A program made the position numbers and the translations under genes. Of a stretch of DNA of 64,000 bases, positions 1 through 11,077 are shown in pieces; position 1 is the first letter of the stretch, and each line of letters begins with the position of its first letter. The stretch is from Lutraria lutraria (taxonomy: Eukaryota > Mollusca > Bivalvia > Venerida > Mactridae), in the NCBI GenBank assembly GCA_964023205.1, contig OZ026833.1, forward strand, positions 29,600,830-29,664,829. Direction: 5' to 3'. Below the pieces are notes generated by a model that was given only the letters and a program-made list of their open reading frames with translations, searched no databases and was not told the origin of the DNA.

Positions 1-128
1 TTCCGAGGTATCAAATCGTCGCCAGAAAATAGATGTCAGACTTCTATAACGTTGGAAATTGAGACCAAACAATTACAGAGAAATTTCGTGAAAGGAATAT
101 TCCTTGATTAACCAATATATAAGCTTAC
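1..128. other. Truncated duplication unit (unit 0), intron-like flank
   Basis: This stretch matches the region at about 10,935-11,075 (shared words such as gttggaaattgagacc and cgtgaaaggaatat) and, more weakly, the intron next to exon 2 of the intact PhyH gene near 43,660-43,735. It is therefore the intronic flank of a degraded PhyH copy belonging to a unit that begins left of the window. No gene of its own is visible. Confidence 0.6.
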
Positions 129-206
129 TTTGCCACAATGTAACGATCATCTTCATATTTCTTGTTCATTTACTTCGTAAGTGAAACGTTTCGCTGAACT
201 GGAATA
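129..206 (-). pseudogene. PhyH exon 2 relic, unit 0
   Basis: Reading the minus strand, this segment aligns with exon 2 of the intact PhyH gene at 43,740-43,818: the FQFSG start, a MxKKYE-like centre and the GTAAG donor context are all recognisable. A single-base deletion in the part corresponding to FQLT shifts the frame and brings an early stop, so it cannot code. No other PhyH exon of this unit is seen between here and 2,660. It shows that the TLR/PhyH block was duplicated at least once more than the intact genes suggest. Confidence 0.6.
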
Positions 207-215
207 CTGGATATA

Positions 216-620
216 GTAACATAAAACTATAAGCGATCTTACATCTTTTAAATGCATGGTTCGATGGATAAATTATCATAAATACATATAGTGTCTTAAG
301 GGGAAACCTTTCCTTTCCAACCAAAAAAAACGACCTATTAATTATGTACGCAGTATTATTTCGTTCATTGACTAAATGTGTTGATGATCCTGACTTTGTA
401 GTATGTAAAATACTCCGGTAAATTAAGTGAAGAAAGTCAGTGCACTAGTAAATAAGTCAAACTGTTTAAGGTATTATATCATCAATCCTAGATGTTCTTT
501 GAGAATTAAATCAGCCGTCCTAGTTATTCTTTAAATCAGCTATCCTAGATGTATAGTAGGAAGTATTCTATGACAATTAGATCAGCTTTCCTGGAAAGAA
601 TACGAATTATCATTTGACAG
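216..620. other. Intronic remnant with degenerate repeats, no gene
   Basis: Non-coding sequence that is nearly repeated at 11,165-11,757 in unit 1. It includes one copy of the 31-base unit that is expanded at 11,285-11,512, and at 480-600 several degenerate copies of a roughly 45-base motif with the words aaatcagct and cctagatgta. No convincing reading frame or RNA gene is present. Confidence 0.5.
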
Positions 621-1850
621 TCAAGGTCGAACCAAACGATTGAAGTGACGTCGTTTTCGACGACATAACGGTATTTGTAGTACCTCTCTAAAAATATATA
701 TCGCTCTATTGATTTACAATATATATATAGATATTCAATGAAATAATGATTTAATAGCGAAGAAAAAAAACCTACACGTTGGTTTAAATTTGATGTTCAT
801 GACGTAATTATAAGTGCAAGTTTTAAATGTAAAGTTACATTTTTCTTTCGTCTCACTTCCAAACTTAATTTTTTTTAAATCTGCCCGAGGGATTTTTATA
901 CTTTTAAAAAAAAAAAATTTATGATGTATATTCTTAATGTTAACGATAATGATGGCTATAGTATGTCAATATACACACCTGATAACATCAAACGAGTCCG
1001 TTGTTTCAGATTTAATTATTATGAGTAAATTCTTCATGTCAACAGAATGTTCACGTGTAAGCTCGTTTCTCACCGTCACAGTGCCGGTCCCGGTACCTCT
1101 TGGTGACAAATAACTGGTATATCCATCTGAATCCGGGGTTAATCACATATCTGTACCGCGCATGAAATGCTCACCAATAATCCGGAACGCTAGGTATAGT
1201 CATGGTACAGCCTGGGTGCAACACCGGACCTGCCTCGTTTTCAAGGATTAAACCAGTTCTTAATATTTTCTCGATAACCACCGGTTGTATTATGCATTTA
1301 ACATCTTAACAATTCGGGACTCTTCGCCGGATCAAGAAGAACCATCCATGATTGTCACGGATGACAACGGGCTTGTACCCCCGGTTTAATAGGGTTTATC
1401 CCGGACTCTCATCCGTGACCAACCGAGAGTCAGCACGGGACAATGAGAATGGAACTTCACACAAGATGAAACGACGTTCAAGTGGATGAACGTTTTATAA
1501 AGTAATGCTATGTAGTAAAGCTTTGATAAAATAAAAATGGCTCGATAGATTTTCTTAAAATTTATGAGAACAACAGATGACACATCAAACTTTATTTTAG
1601 ACAAAAATAAAAAATCCCTTCGGCAGATTAAAAAAAAATAAGTGATACGGAAAATACGTACATGTACATTTAAAATCGTTTTAATTGCGCTTACGATCTC
1701 GTCATGAGTATCAAATTCATACCAACGTGTAGATTATTTTATTCTCTATATTAATCAATAGAGCGATAGGTGTATAGAGAGGCACTACAAATACCGTAAA
1801 ATGACCGTTTTGACGTCGAAAACGACGTCATTTTAATCGGGTGTCATACG
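620..1850. mobile_element. Long-terminal-inverted-repeat (foldback/MITE-like) element, copy 1
   Basis: The left part (about 640-900) and the right part (about 1,600-1,848) are reverse complements over roughly 200-280 bases, with matching words such as gacgtcgttttcgacg, ggtatttgtagt, tcgctctatt and tctgcccgaggga. The outer arm contains a perfect palindrome of the form GACGTC-GTTTTC-type sequence. The centre (1,080-1,400) is GC-richer and has no convincing protein. A second copy lies at 11,758-12,672 in unit 1, so the insertion predates that duplication. It is non-autonomous; the superfamily cannot be assigned because target duplications are not clear. Confidence 0.65.
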
Positions 1851-2334
1851 ATTATTATAATTCGTAAATGTTAACTCTTTTGTAATGAAAATAAAAACGA
1901 TTGATATTAAACATTAGGTTATAAGATGTCTTTGTTGTTTCAAAAGTCCAATCTACATTATTGGAGATTCGAGAGAACGCACGATTTGGTGACAGAAACA
2001 ATGAGGAATGTGTCTTTGTTCAATTAGAAATTCTACATAGACATCTAAAGTAAATAGTTTTCCCAACAAATGAAATTTGTTTGCACAGGCGGTGACTACA
2101 TTGTATAAGTTAAATATGAAAGTTTCACACGACGTCAAATTGACGTTATGCAGTGCGTCGGGTGGAAGTAATTGATGTAATTAAACACTGTGCAGCTGTA
2201 TACATAATCTATATATCAAATTTGCACCTTAGTTTACGGAAGATTTCAATTACATGTCACAGAAATTAGGCTTCAAAATATTAAAAAATACCCGAGTTAT
2301 GAGAAAAGTCTACATACCCTCGCAGATGTAGAGT
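1851..2334. other. Intergenic, no gene seen
   Basis: AT-rich sequence between the inverted-repeat element and the minisatellite. Only short chance reading frames occur. It has no clear counterpart in unit 1, where the inverted-repeat element is followed almost directly by the minisatellite, so it is either an insertion here or a deletion there. Confidence 0.4.
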
Positions 2335-2610
2335 ACGAACTATTCCTCGGCAATTATAAATTCAGCTATCCTAGATGTAGAATACCAAGTATTCTTTGAC
2401 AATTAAATCAGGTATCCTAGATGTAGAGTACGAATTACTCTTTGAGAATTAATCAGCTGTCCTGGATAGAGTACGAATTAAATCATCTCAGAAGTAGTGT
2501 ACGAATCATCCTTTGATTATTAAATCAGCTGTCCAGAAGTAGGGTACGAATTATTCTTTGACAACTGGATCAGCTATCTTAAATATAGAGTATGAAATTA
2601 TGAAGTTACA
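2335..2610. repeat. Degenerate ~45-base minisatellite
   Basis: Five to six imperfect tandem copies of a unit of about 45 bases built on the words aaatcagct(a/g)tcc, tagatgtagagtacgaatta and ttctttgacaatta. The same family occurs at 480-600, 11,620-11,755 and 12,675-13,075, and a single copy remains in intron 1 of the intact PhyH gene near 44,020-44,060, which marks it as an intronic repeat that expanded in the decayed units. Confidence 0.7.
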
Positions 2611-2659
2611 AAGTACATAATTTGGAAGTTTTGCTACTGTAGGGAATCGGAAGATATCC

Positions 2660-3245
2660 ATGGCTGCCTATTAACAATAGAACTAATTTTCCTTCGTTTG
2701 AACGAAAAACAGCCAAGCGTTTAATACATTCGTGTGATTTTTTATTTTACTGGAATTTTCAAAAGTTCGACAAATACTTCTTGGTAATCTTTGTTTTGCT
2801 GTTGATGTCATTACAAACAAGATATGGCATTGGAACAACATTAGATAGCCGAACCATTTTTTTGTATAAACTTTGCTGGGATTGTATTTCTCAAAAGTAT
2901 GTCTATATAGGCATTTGCTTGGTGTGATGTTAAGCACAGTAAAAAACACCGACTTGATGATTCAATGCTTTACTCGGTATTCTAATTGATGATGAGAGAC
3001 ATATTATTGGCTGTTTGGTTCCTTACTGTTGGTGTTCCTGAAAGGGCTGATGTTTTCTGTGTGTGTTTTACTTTAAGTCAAAACACCATAAACAGATTTA
3101 TCTTTAGTACTGAAAGAAACCCATTAATGATGATAGTTAAGTATACACTTGATGTTTTGTGCAATTAAATGTATTTGAATTCATTTGTTGTGTTAATTGT
3201 GAAATATTTGTGAGAAATAAGTAAATAAATGTGTTGGACATTGTT
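2660..3245 (+). other. Unit-edge block resembling a plus-strand 3-prime terminal exon
   Basis: This block recurs at 13,090-13,755, 27,600-27,855 and 28,740-29,150, always just before the 3-prime side of a minus-strand gene. On the plus strand it ends with AATAAA at about 3,223 followed by tgtgttggacattg, which looks like a polyadenylation site. A 60-codon frame starting at 2,986 is conserved between this copy and the one at 13,470, but an indel breaks it in the copy at 28,890, so it reads better as untranslated sequence of a lost or displaced plus-strand gene than as a protein. The function is unknown. Confidence 0.45.
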
Positions 3246-4278
3246 TACATTTGTTGTTTGTTTGCATTTATTGTCTTATGCTTTGATGTGTTTGTTACAC
3301 ATATAAAATCAATCAAATGGCTGTGATTTTCAAAATTTCTGTTTTCGAATTTGAGGAAATCAAATAGTTAATGTAATTGTATAGCCTTCACTTTATGAAG
3401 ATACATAACTATCAGACACAATCAATAATGGATACATAAAATCAAACAAACACAATTTTATTCACACAATGTAGAGATCAGATTTACAGTATTAGTAATG
3501 TAGCACATTAAAATAGTATAAAGAATGTTTATTTACATGATACTAAACGTAAATAATCCAAAATACTGTAATAATTTTGACACGCATATACAAGAGGGAA
3601 ACACCTATTACATAACACAATAAATACACATTGATAAAACACATATAGTTTATTATATATAATTTACTAAGTGATGTACTGTCATATAAGTATTATAAAT
3701 GTGTAGACAAGAAATAAATTACTTGAAAAAATACACTTGCGAACATCCACTTTCTCCAAAATATTAGCACCCCCCAATTCCCAACACAAAATTGACCCTA
3801 CTCACACGACCATGCAACAAAATGGAAGACAAAACACGGTACATGCAAGTAACATATAAGCCCACACGTTTGTAGACGCTAATTAGTTTCCCTTATGACA
3901 TAATAAAGCTTGAAATAACAAAATGTTCAAGAACGAAATTAGCCAACATTACATATTCAGCGATCATAGGAATGTGTGTTAATATCAAGAACATGTTCTA
4001 TGATGTAATATTCAATAACTTAACAAATTGTCATCCACATGACTGTACTAACGCTTGATCACATCTATTGTTTCTTGGAGACCGGCAGGGCAAAAAATTA
4101 ATTTGTACAAAAATCTCGCTAATCCACCCTTCTTTTACTCATACAAAATGCAAATTTGACACCGAGATTCACTATGTGTAACTATGGAACTAAAGTTTAA
4201 ACAGTAAATTGACCGAATCTCAATTGGTCAAATGTAGACAAATATTATGCTAGTTCCATTTACACACATACCACAACA
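3246..4278 (-). other. 3-prime flank / probable 3-prime UTR of TLR copy 1
   Basis: The kilobase downstream of the TLR copy 1 stop codon is closely repeated at 13,760-14,919 and, more diverged, at 29,160-30,208 behind the other two TLR genes. Several minus-strand AATAAA signals (plus-strand TTTATT, for example near 3,455 and 3,527) occur within it. Such conservation over about 1 kb fits a long shared 3-prime UTR or recent duplication. No other gene is visible. Confidence 0.5.
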
Positions 4279-6570
4279 CTAAAATGCAGTCTCTCTGTCA
4301 TCTTCGTCAATATATTCAGTCCATGTCATGGAAGCCAGTTGTATTACTGCAATTCCAAATATTGGCCAGTCAGGTTCCAGATGCCCTCTATTATCGTCTG
4401 GTACCCACGACGCATGTGTATAGCGATGGAATATTTTCGCCAATATGTTTCCCATTAATTGTGTATCAATATTATCAATAAGTAACATAATAATGGGTTT
4501 CCGAAGTCGATATGCTTCCATAATTTCTGTTTGGCACCAGTTCTTCTGACAATAATCTTTAGATACAACAGCTATCATGACAGCTGAATCATTAATACAG
4601 TTAATGATTTCACTACATAACGGTTGTCCTGGAAGGAAATGTTTATCTCCTACACAGACAAGATCACGATCAGTCTTGGTTATATCAGCAATAGTGGCAG
4701 TAAGTTTTGGATGAATGCAATTCATAACGAGCTCTTCGTCTTCTGAACAAAATGATAAAAATACAAGGAATCTCCATGGACAATCTTCATTCTGAATTTG
4801 ATTAAGTAGTGTATTCAACTTTCGTTTCCTATGGATGAAGCGTCTTACAAGTACCACTGCTATAATACCAAAAACAGCAAATACTACCACTGGTGACAAG
4901 ACAAGTGACAACGACTTAATCGTATCTTGTTTTGCACAGTATTTTTCAGTTGCAGACTTTCCAGTTTTGTGAATGTCATAAACTTTGCCATTTAATATAC
5001 AAGTATATCTATGTTTGTCGGACATTAAAACATCAGATGCTTTTATCCACTTTATGGATTTCAGGTTCTTCTGATCACAACTACAAACGTAAGGATTTCC
5101 ACTCAAATCTACATCGAATGATTTGTTCGCTTGAATGTGTATTTGCTCTATTACATTTTGTGTTTTACTATCAAGTATTTGAATATAATTTTCACTTAGA
5201 TCTAACAATCGTAATTTTTTTATATCTTTGATTTGTAAATTAAATGTTGTAAGGTAATTATTGGATAAATGTAGTGCTACGAGTTGAGTATTTTTAGAAA
5301 ACAAACTGAACGGTAAATCTGTCAATTGGTTTTTGTTCATATTCAAAATCTGCAAATCAGGTAAGTTAGAAAATAATACACGGAACTCCGTTATTTCGTG
5401 ATTCTGCATAAAACCAAGATTATTGTCATGTAATGATAGGTCATGCGATACTTCTGGTAGGATATCACGTGATATATATATTATTGTCATACTAGACAGA
5501 TCAATGATCTTCTGGCGTTTCGTAAACGATTGTATAATTGTTCTAACTACATTGTCTTCAGACTCCACCTTGTTCAGTCGTAATGGGCACTTTTCAAAAT
5601 TCAACTGAAGATTAGATGCACACAGTTCAAACGGATGACAGTTTTGAATGTTCATCAAATCAAACAAAGTGAAATTTGGACAAGTTATAACATTAACTCT
5701 TTCAACGAGTAATATAATTTTAAAACTTGGATTTTTAAATTGTACTCCATCAGGAAGAAAAACCCATTTTGAAATTACGGTGTCTTCGAACGATATTCTA
5801 TTTAATTCGTGGTGACTGTTGTAATCAAGAAACATTTTGTTTATCCTTGAATGACTGATATTCATTTGTCTAATAGTGGGACCCAAATGATTAAGTTTAC
5901 TAAGATCTAATTCTAAAAGCAAGTTTGATATCGAGAAAGAAGTTAAATTTCTTCCTTGCGATAAACAGTCAAACTCATTCTCCCCGAAAATTAGTTCTAA
6001 AGTCATCATATAATAATAGCTCCCTTTTAGCGAGATCGAATGCAGTATTTCCAAGATTTCCGGCTCACAAAATGATTTAATCAATCCTTTGAAGCATCTC
6101 TCGACACCGATGAGTTCTAATTTAAAAAGGTTTTCGAGACCATAAAATGTCCAGGGTAGTTCAAAAGTACATACTCCAATGCCCGAACCTATGCTTAAAG
6201 TCTGAAGAGATTTGAGATTGGAGAACGCATTTGGTGTTATCAAAATATATTCATAATAATTGTAGATTGTGAGGCTCGTCAGATGTCGCCAATCACTGGA
6301 AAAAGAATCTCTAGAAATAGGAGATGACATTGTGGAATTTAACGAAGCATGAACATAGGTTTTATTATGAAGGACATTGATATTTATCAAACACCCTTGC
6401 GTACAATCGCACTGCGTAACGTTATCCAATCCTGGGAGGACACTACAAACACCATCATTGTTATATAAGGAACAATATTCCAAGCAAGGAATGCACACCA
6501 CTACTGACAGACTGATAAGCAACAAAATATGAACAAACGCATAAACCGTGATTAACATCATTGTCGACAT
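4279..6570 (-). CDS. Toll-like receptor (LRR ectodomain, TM, TIR), copy 1
   Basis: Single-exon gene for a 763-residue type I membrane receptor. Residues 1-26 form a hydrophobic signal peptide, then a Cys-rich start (CIPCLEYC). Leucine-rich repeats follow; the clearest are at 400-470 with LxxLxLxxNxL patterns such as LQILNMNKNQLTDLP. One cysteine-capped LRR C-terminus spans about 491-546 (NPYVCSCDQ...RYTC...YC). A membrane helix lies at about 553-576, followed by a basic RRFIHRKRK stop-transfer, and a TIR domain at about 600-745. Box 1 is FLVFLSFCSEDEE and the BB loop reads GDKHFLPGQPL, keeping the conserved proline. The single C-cap places it among single-cysteine-cluster Toll receptors. TIR domains signal to NF-kB through MyD88-type adaptors; the ligand here is unknown. 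The start is the first Met before the signal peptide and is shared with copy 2. Confidence 0.95.
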   Translation of the reverse strand: MSTMMLITVYAFVHILLLISLSVVVCIPCLEYCSLYNNDGVCSVLPGLDNVTQCDCTQGCLININVLHNKTYVHASLNSTMSSPISRDSFSSDWRHLTSLTIYNYYEYILITPNAFSNLKSLQTLSIGSGIGVCTFELPWTFYGLENLFKLELIGVERCFKGLIKSFCEPEILEILHSISLKGSYYYMMTLELIFGENEFDCLSQGRNLTSFSISNLLLELDLSKLNHLGPTIRQMNISHSRINKMFLDYNSHHELNRISFEDTVISKWVFLPDGVQFKNPSFKIILLVERVNVITCPNFTLFDLMNIQNCHPFELCASNLQLNFEKCPLRLNKVESEDNVVRTIIQSFTKRQKIIDLSSMTIIYISRDILPEVSHDLSLHDNNLGFMQNHEITEFRVLFSNLPDLQILNMNKNQLTDLPFSLFSKNTQLVALHLSNNYLTTFNLQIKDIKKLRLLDLSENYIQILDSKTQNVIEQIHIQANKSFDVDLSGNPYVCSCDQKNLKSIKWIKASDVLMSDKHRYTCILNGKVYDIHKTGKSATEKYCAKQDTIKSLSLVLSPVVVFAVFGIIAVVLVRRFIHRKRKLNTLLNQIQNEDCPWRFLVFLSFCSEDEELVMNCIHPKLTATIADITKTDRDLVCVGDKHFLPGQPLCSEIINCINDSAVMIAVVSKDYCQKNWCQTEIMEAYRLRKPIIMLLIDNIDTQLMGNILAKIFHRYTHASWVPDDNRGHLEPDWPIFGIAVIQLASMTWTEYIDEDDRETAF

Positions 6571-7200
6571 TTCTTAAGTTTTGAAAGTATAATATATCCC
6601 ACAAGAACAATTATAGTATCAATCAAGTCCGTTTTATATGGTTGCACAGCATTCAGTAATGCTTCAAACGGATACACTCAGTGCAGTTCCGTTTATTCAA
6701 TCATCTGATTTTCTATAAGTATTTCTATTAAGCATTCATAAGTATATGTGAACAGAAACAATACTAGTATGCGAATCATACACGTTAACGATCAAAGTGA
6801 AATAATAGCTTGTCAGTCCCATCTAATTTCACTAAACTTTGGAATTTCATCTGGGTTCCACTCCTGTTTAGAATTTTCGGTTCTTCTATTTCATGTTTGT
6901 ATAAAATTGTAACAGGATGGGGGTTCGGCCGAAATATTGGTGGGGAATACTAGTTTGGAAAACTGGACGGGACAACAAAAATCAATGAAAATAAGATAAT
7001 AATAATAAACGATTCAAATACAGTTTAAATACAGTGCTAGCTCGCAAAGTTAATGCGACAACAATAATACGATCAATTTTCGATAACCAATAGTATAATT
7101 ATATATGTTATATTTAAAGAATATACGAGCGTCGATCTTTAGATAAAGTCTTAGTTAGTGATAATTATCCAGTAAAGTATATTTACATAGTCATTTTTTA
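6571..7200 (-). promoter_or_regulatory. Conserved 5-prime flank of TLR copy 1
   Basis: The first 300 bases upstream of the start are partly conserved upstream of TLR copies 2 (17,213-17,530) and 3 (32,513-32,815), including a block around 6,650-6,680 (cattcaataatgattcaaacg-like) and another around 6,700-6,730. This is where the 5-prime UTR and promoter should lie. No TATA box or transcription-factor site can be assigned with confidence. Confidence 0.35.
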
Positions 7201-8200
7201 GTTTTCTTTAGTCAGATCCTCCATTTAGAAGCCGTTGTCCCGTGCGTTAACCTTTTATATTTGTCGCGCTGTAATACCAATCTCTACACAGAGTTATCGT
7301 TCGTTATCTCTCCCATACACCTCTGTCAACGTCTCAGAGTTTAACAAGATTCTTGTGAAAAAAGGAATAAAGCGACAAATGGTACAAATGTACACCTGTG
7401 AGAATCAATGTCTATCGTATAATACGTTGGAGTAAAAAACTGCAACGATTTACATGCAAATCACAGGAATTGTTTCATTTATCAAGCGCACTATTTCTCG
7501 ACTGAATCTGTTTGTTTACAATCGGTAATTAGACCAGTATTTCAAATCGCTTAAACGAAAGACTACGTAATAGATTTACATTATGACAACACACATTTAA
7601 ATCTGGTGATGCCGTCCAATCAGATTATGACGTCAGTCTATTAATATGTTGACGTCGGCCAGTCAATGAGTTTGCGGAATATTCCAAAACCAGTGTTCCT
7701 ATGCCTCACGAAAAGTATTCCTCCTCCGGCATTCACTCCAAAATATAGGCTTTGGTCCCGCTATTACTTCTTTAAACATGCTATGCTTTATCAGTGCTAC
7801 TAATATACAGTATGGTTGCGGTTTTTCCTGAAAGGTCATAGGCTATTGTTAAGTATAAGTATCACATACCTGATGGCAAACTTCAAGACTCCTTCATGTG
7901 ATTTCAATGAATGAGTTTTTAATCCGACTCGATTTGCCGACTCCTGTGTCATTGTCATGGGTGAATATGTAATTTACTAATACAAATGTACTTATCAATA
8001 CTGTGAACAGTGCTATGTATGTAAATGTCTCTGTCACTTCATGCGAAGTCACATGAATGGAAGTACCCGTAAGACCTGGTGTATATAATGATTGTACCTG
8101 CTATGATATGGTCTATTGATTAAATGTAATATAACACATGAACGAAGGATATAGAGAATGATTTGAAAGGCTGCAAGAGTACCTGTCATTACAATATGTT
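7201..8200. other. Intergenic, no gene seen
   Basis: No reading frame of convincing composition and no RNA gene. The stretch 7,620-7,660 carries two GACGTC-containing words (tgacgtcagt and gttgacgtcgg) that resemble CRE-type sites, but nothing ties them to a gene. Confidence 0.35.
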
Positions 8201-9960
8201 GTTATGACAATGGATTTCTACCACTTCAAATATTTAGATATGTCACAACCGTTTACTAGAACACTTTTACTTTTCGTAAATTTGTCAATCAAGAATCATA
8301 ATGTCGGCAAACAAACATCTTTATCGGAATTATTTATTGTAATACATGTAGTAATAAGGTATAAAATTAATGAAATGTTTATTTCTGATTATATGCTCAT
8401 TTAAAATAGGACAGGGATTTTTGTATTATTATCATAACAATAAGTACTGTCCGACTTAATTTTACCATACGAGACAAAAGAGAGAAATGCGTACCCACAT
8501 CGTTCGTGCCCATACAAATATTTATAACATTTACACTTACGGACCGATTTTTCATTCATATTGTTATGCAGGTCATATGCATGTAGGTAAATGGCATACG
8601 CTAGTGCTTTACTAGTCTCTTTGCTAAAATTTTAAAATGAAAAACGATATTGGAAAGTTTAATGTTTAGCACATTAATTGAAGACAATTTAATTGCATTA
8701 AAAACTCTTTATTGTACACAAACTAGTGACCAACACTTCAGTAACAGAACATACCAACATTGATTCTTCTGGTTTTAACACAATAGAACATCGTCGCATT
8801 GAACACAATCAAGGTCACTCAAATTAAAAAGGTCTTGACACAGTAGAGTAAGACCTATATGACCCATTGTTAACCCGATGTTGCATGATATTCAGACGTG
8901 ATTATGTCATTCTAAATAGTCTGGCGTAAATGGAACTCTTAAACTGTATCTTTTAAAAGCACGTATCCAGTAATTTACGCTCGTATTTAGCGACTCGAAT
9001 TATTATTCGTAAGCCGCAGTTTAAACATTCAACCTTCGAAGTTTACTTGACATGAACTCATTCAATGAATCAAACTCCCCATACCGGTTACGCTTTGCTA
9101 CTAGCCACTGCGGGGAGTGAGTCTATAAATAGCGATTCCGTCATCAAACTAACACGAAATACGATTAGATGAGAATTCGCTTCGTAATATTAAGAAATGT
9201 TAAAAAGGCACAAAACACATACATCGATGGTAGATTGTTGCAAATACATGAATACGTCCGTAGAGATGTTTCTGAACTATCGAACGAAAACTGAAAGTAG
9301 AACTACTTTTACGGCAAGATATTTTATTGGACAGTGGATACGCGGTTTTAATTCTACTCATTTGAATATCTTATGTAGCAACGGACAAGCACTTATTTAG
9401 ATACATGACTCTTTCAATGTAGTTACAATAAAATTATTTGAAATATATTTAGATCCGACACACTTAATTGGGGAAAGATTCCAGATACTTCTATATAATC
9501 ACACCATTAAGTTGCGTACTATTTCCTTTATGCGGCATTCATTTAACCAAGCTGTTATGGAGTCCAGCGACAAAAGTTTGCTCACCGATTACAAAGGACT
9601 TGATAAAGGTTTGCTCACCGATTACAAAGGACTTGATAAAGTCCAATAAAAAGTGAGATTGTGGATAAAACCATTCCTCGGACCTAATAAAAGTCTAAGG
9701 TCGCGGGGAAAATTAGGGTAGGCCAGGTTACCAGAAACGAACATTTTTACCCCTTAGCAGGTTTGTTTATGACGATCTGGTGTGTTTATAATTAACGTTT
9801 GTTAATTTTGACAAACAGCCCTCGGAAAAGTAATGTTGACCTTGGCGCTGCCTCGGTCAGCATTACTTTTCTTGTGCTGACAAATTTTAATAACGCCCTC
9901 TCAGAAATGTTTTATTTATGACTGACAGATCACGAATATATTTGTGTAACATGGCGTTAG
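8200..9960. other. Unit-shared spacer between TLR and PhyH, unit 1
   Basis: Two blocks here are shared with the other units: 8,200-8,430 matches 18,290-18,490 and 34,870-35,340, and 9,660-9,800 (words such as gcggggaaaattagggtagg) matches 18,540-18,670 and 35,385-35,510. These lie just downstream of the PhyH stop codon in units 2 and 3. In unit 1 the next recognisable sequence is PhyH intron 4, so PhyH exons 5-9 have been deleted between about 9,800 and 9,950. At 9,830-9,880 an imperfect hairpin (aaaagtaatgttgacc with tcagcattactttt) is present only in this unit. Confidence 0.55.
9560..9645. repeat. Two-copy 36-base tandem duplication
   Basis: The words tttgctcaccgattacaaag and gacttgataaa occur twice head-to-tail (about 9,576-9,611 and 9,612-9,647), nearly identical, indicating a recent slippage or duplication. 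It makes a small chance open frame repetitive but there is no sign that this codes. Confidence 0.8.
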
Positions 9961-10437
9961 TATTTAAATCTGCCTTTGATTTTAACAGAGTTGATCAAAA
10001 TTGAGGAAGTAAAATTTTTCCTAGAATAGCCATTGTAATCTCATGAAAACACAATGCATAGTATAGCATACATGTTCAATTGTCTAATATGAATAATAAC
10101 AATAACAGAATATATTAAATTCCGAGTATTGAATAGATCGGCTTCGTGATACACTGTAATCGAAACTAATTAACGTCCTGCAAGGTGTACAAAAAGGAAG
10201 TCAGATTAGTTTCGATATTCTTAACATCCACTGCGGAAACATTTCGTTCATTTACAATTGAAGTAGTAAAAATCGGGACAAATGCGACATGAAATGATGT
10301 GTCTATTTCATACTTTTTGCGACTATGGCAAATTATGTTTTTAGAAAAGCACAAAATATACTGGTTCATGCAATTGCGTTGTAATGAACAAAATCATAAT
10401 ACTATTAATTCATCTAACAGTAAAATGTCAATGGATT
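9961..10437. other. PhyH intron 4 remnant, unit 1
   Basis: This region lines up with 21,890-22,365 (unit 2) and 38,995-39,479 (unit 3), both of which are intron sequence flanking PhyH exon 5 (the WHQD exon). Shared words include aaattccgagtattgaatagatcgg and atagcatacatgttc. It holds no exon itself. Confidence 0.6.
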
Positions 10438-10519
10438 ACCAATACTCTTGTCTTACTCCATCCCTAGCACTCTTTAATATGAACATACTATGGTAATGAT
10501 AAGCTTCGCCTCCAAGCAA
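10438..10519 (-). pseudogene. PhyH WHQD-exon relic, unit 1
   Basis: On the minus strand this matches the PhyH exon at 39,480-39,571 (encoding LLGGEAYHYHSMFMLKNARE) through the word ttggaggcgaagcttatcat and beyond. It is dead in two ways: the splice acceptor CAG has become CAC, and about ten bases covering the iron-binding W-H-Q-D codons are missing. Neighbouring exons are absent, so this is an isolated relic and not an alternative exon. Confidence 0.8.
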
Positions 10520-11077
10520 GTGAAACATAACACAACATAAATATAATGTATAAAAAATTGAATGGCATAATCATGTGCTACATAAATGTTTGGCAGTTAT
10601 CAAATCCTTGGTTTGTTTTAATATACTATTTAAGCCCAGAGTCAACATCACATTCGTCCAATTATGATAAGCATTGAAATAAAATCATTCTGCAACTGGT
10701 TCCTAACAAGAGTGGTTTCCATTTACCTTTAACCTTGGTCAGCATTTTTGTCCTAAAGTTGTTTCTGCCACCGACACGGAAGGTCATGTGGTTACTAAGT
10801 TGGCAAAATGGTGAATGCATTGTATGGATGCAATGTTCATGACCGTCCCGATGAACCAAATATTTAGTTGATGCAGGCACATTCAAAAGTTAGGGACAGA
10901 CCAAACTAATCACTTGCACGTTTTAGTGAAAAAACCCGAGGCATCAAATCGTCGCCGACAAATAGATGCCAGACTTCCAAAAACGTTGGAAATTGAGACC
11001 CAACCATTACAGAGAAATTTCGTGAAAGGAATATACCTTGATTTTCGTTGATTAACCAATGTCTGAGCATAACTTAC
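10520..11077. other. Unit-shared intronic spacer, no gene
   Basis: The part 10,660-10,900 matches 22,680-22,870 beyond PhyH exon 5 in unit 2 (words such as caaaatggtgaatg and ccgatgaacca), and 10,935-11,075 matches the first bases of the window. PhyH exons 3 and 4, expected here by comparison with unit 3, are not found and must have been deleted. Confidence 0.5.

Noticed and set aside
2986..3168. 60-codon plus-strand frame, also present at 13,470
   Set aside because: The frame is broken by an indel in the more diverged copy at 28,890 and a weak hydrophobic start is the only protein-like trait; the block looks like untranslated sequence.
4932..5231. Plus-strand frames across the TLR genes (also at 15,573 and 30,941)
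   Set aside because: They are antisense shadows of the strongly supported TLR coding frames and recur only because the TLR copies are alike.
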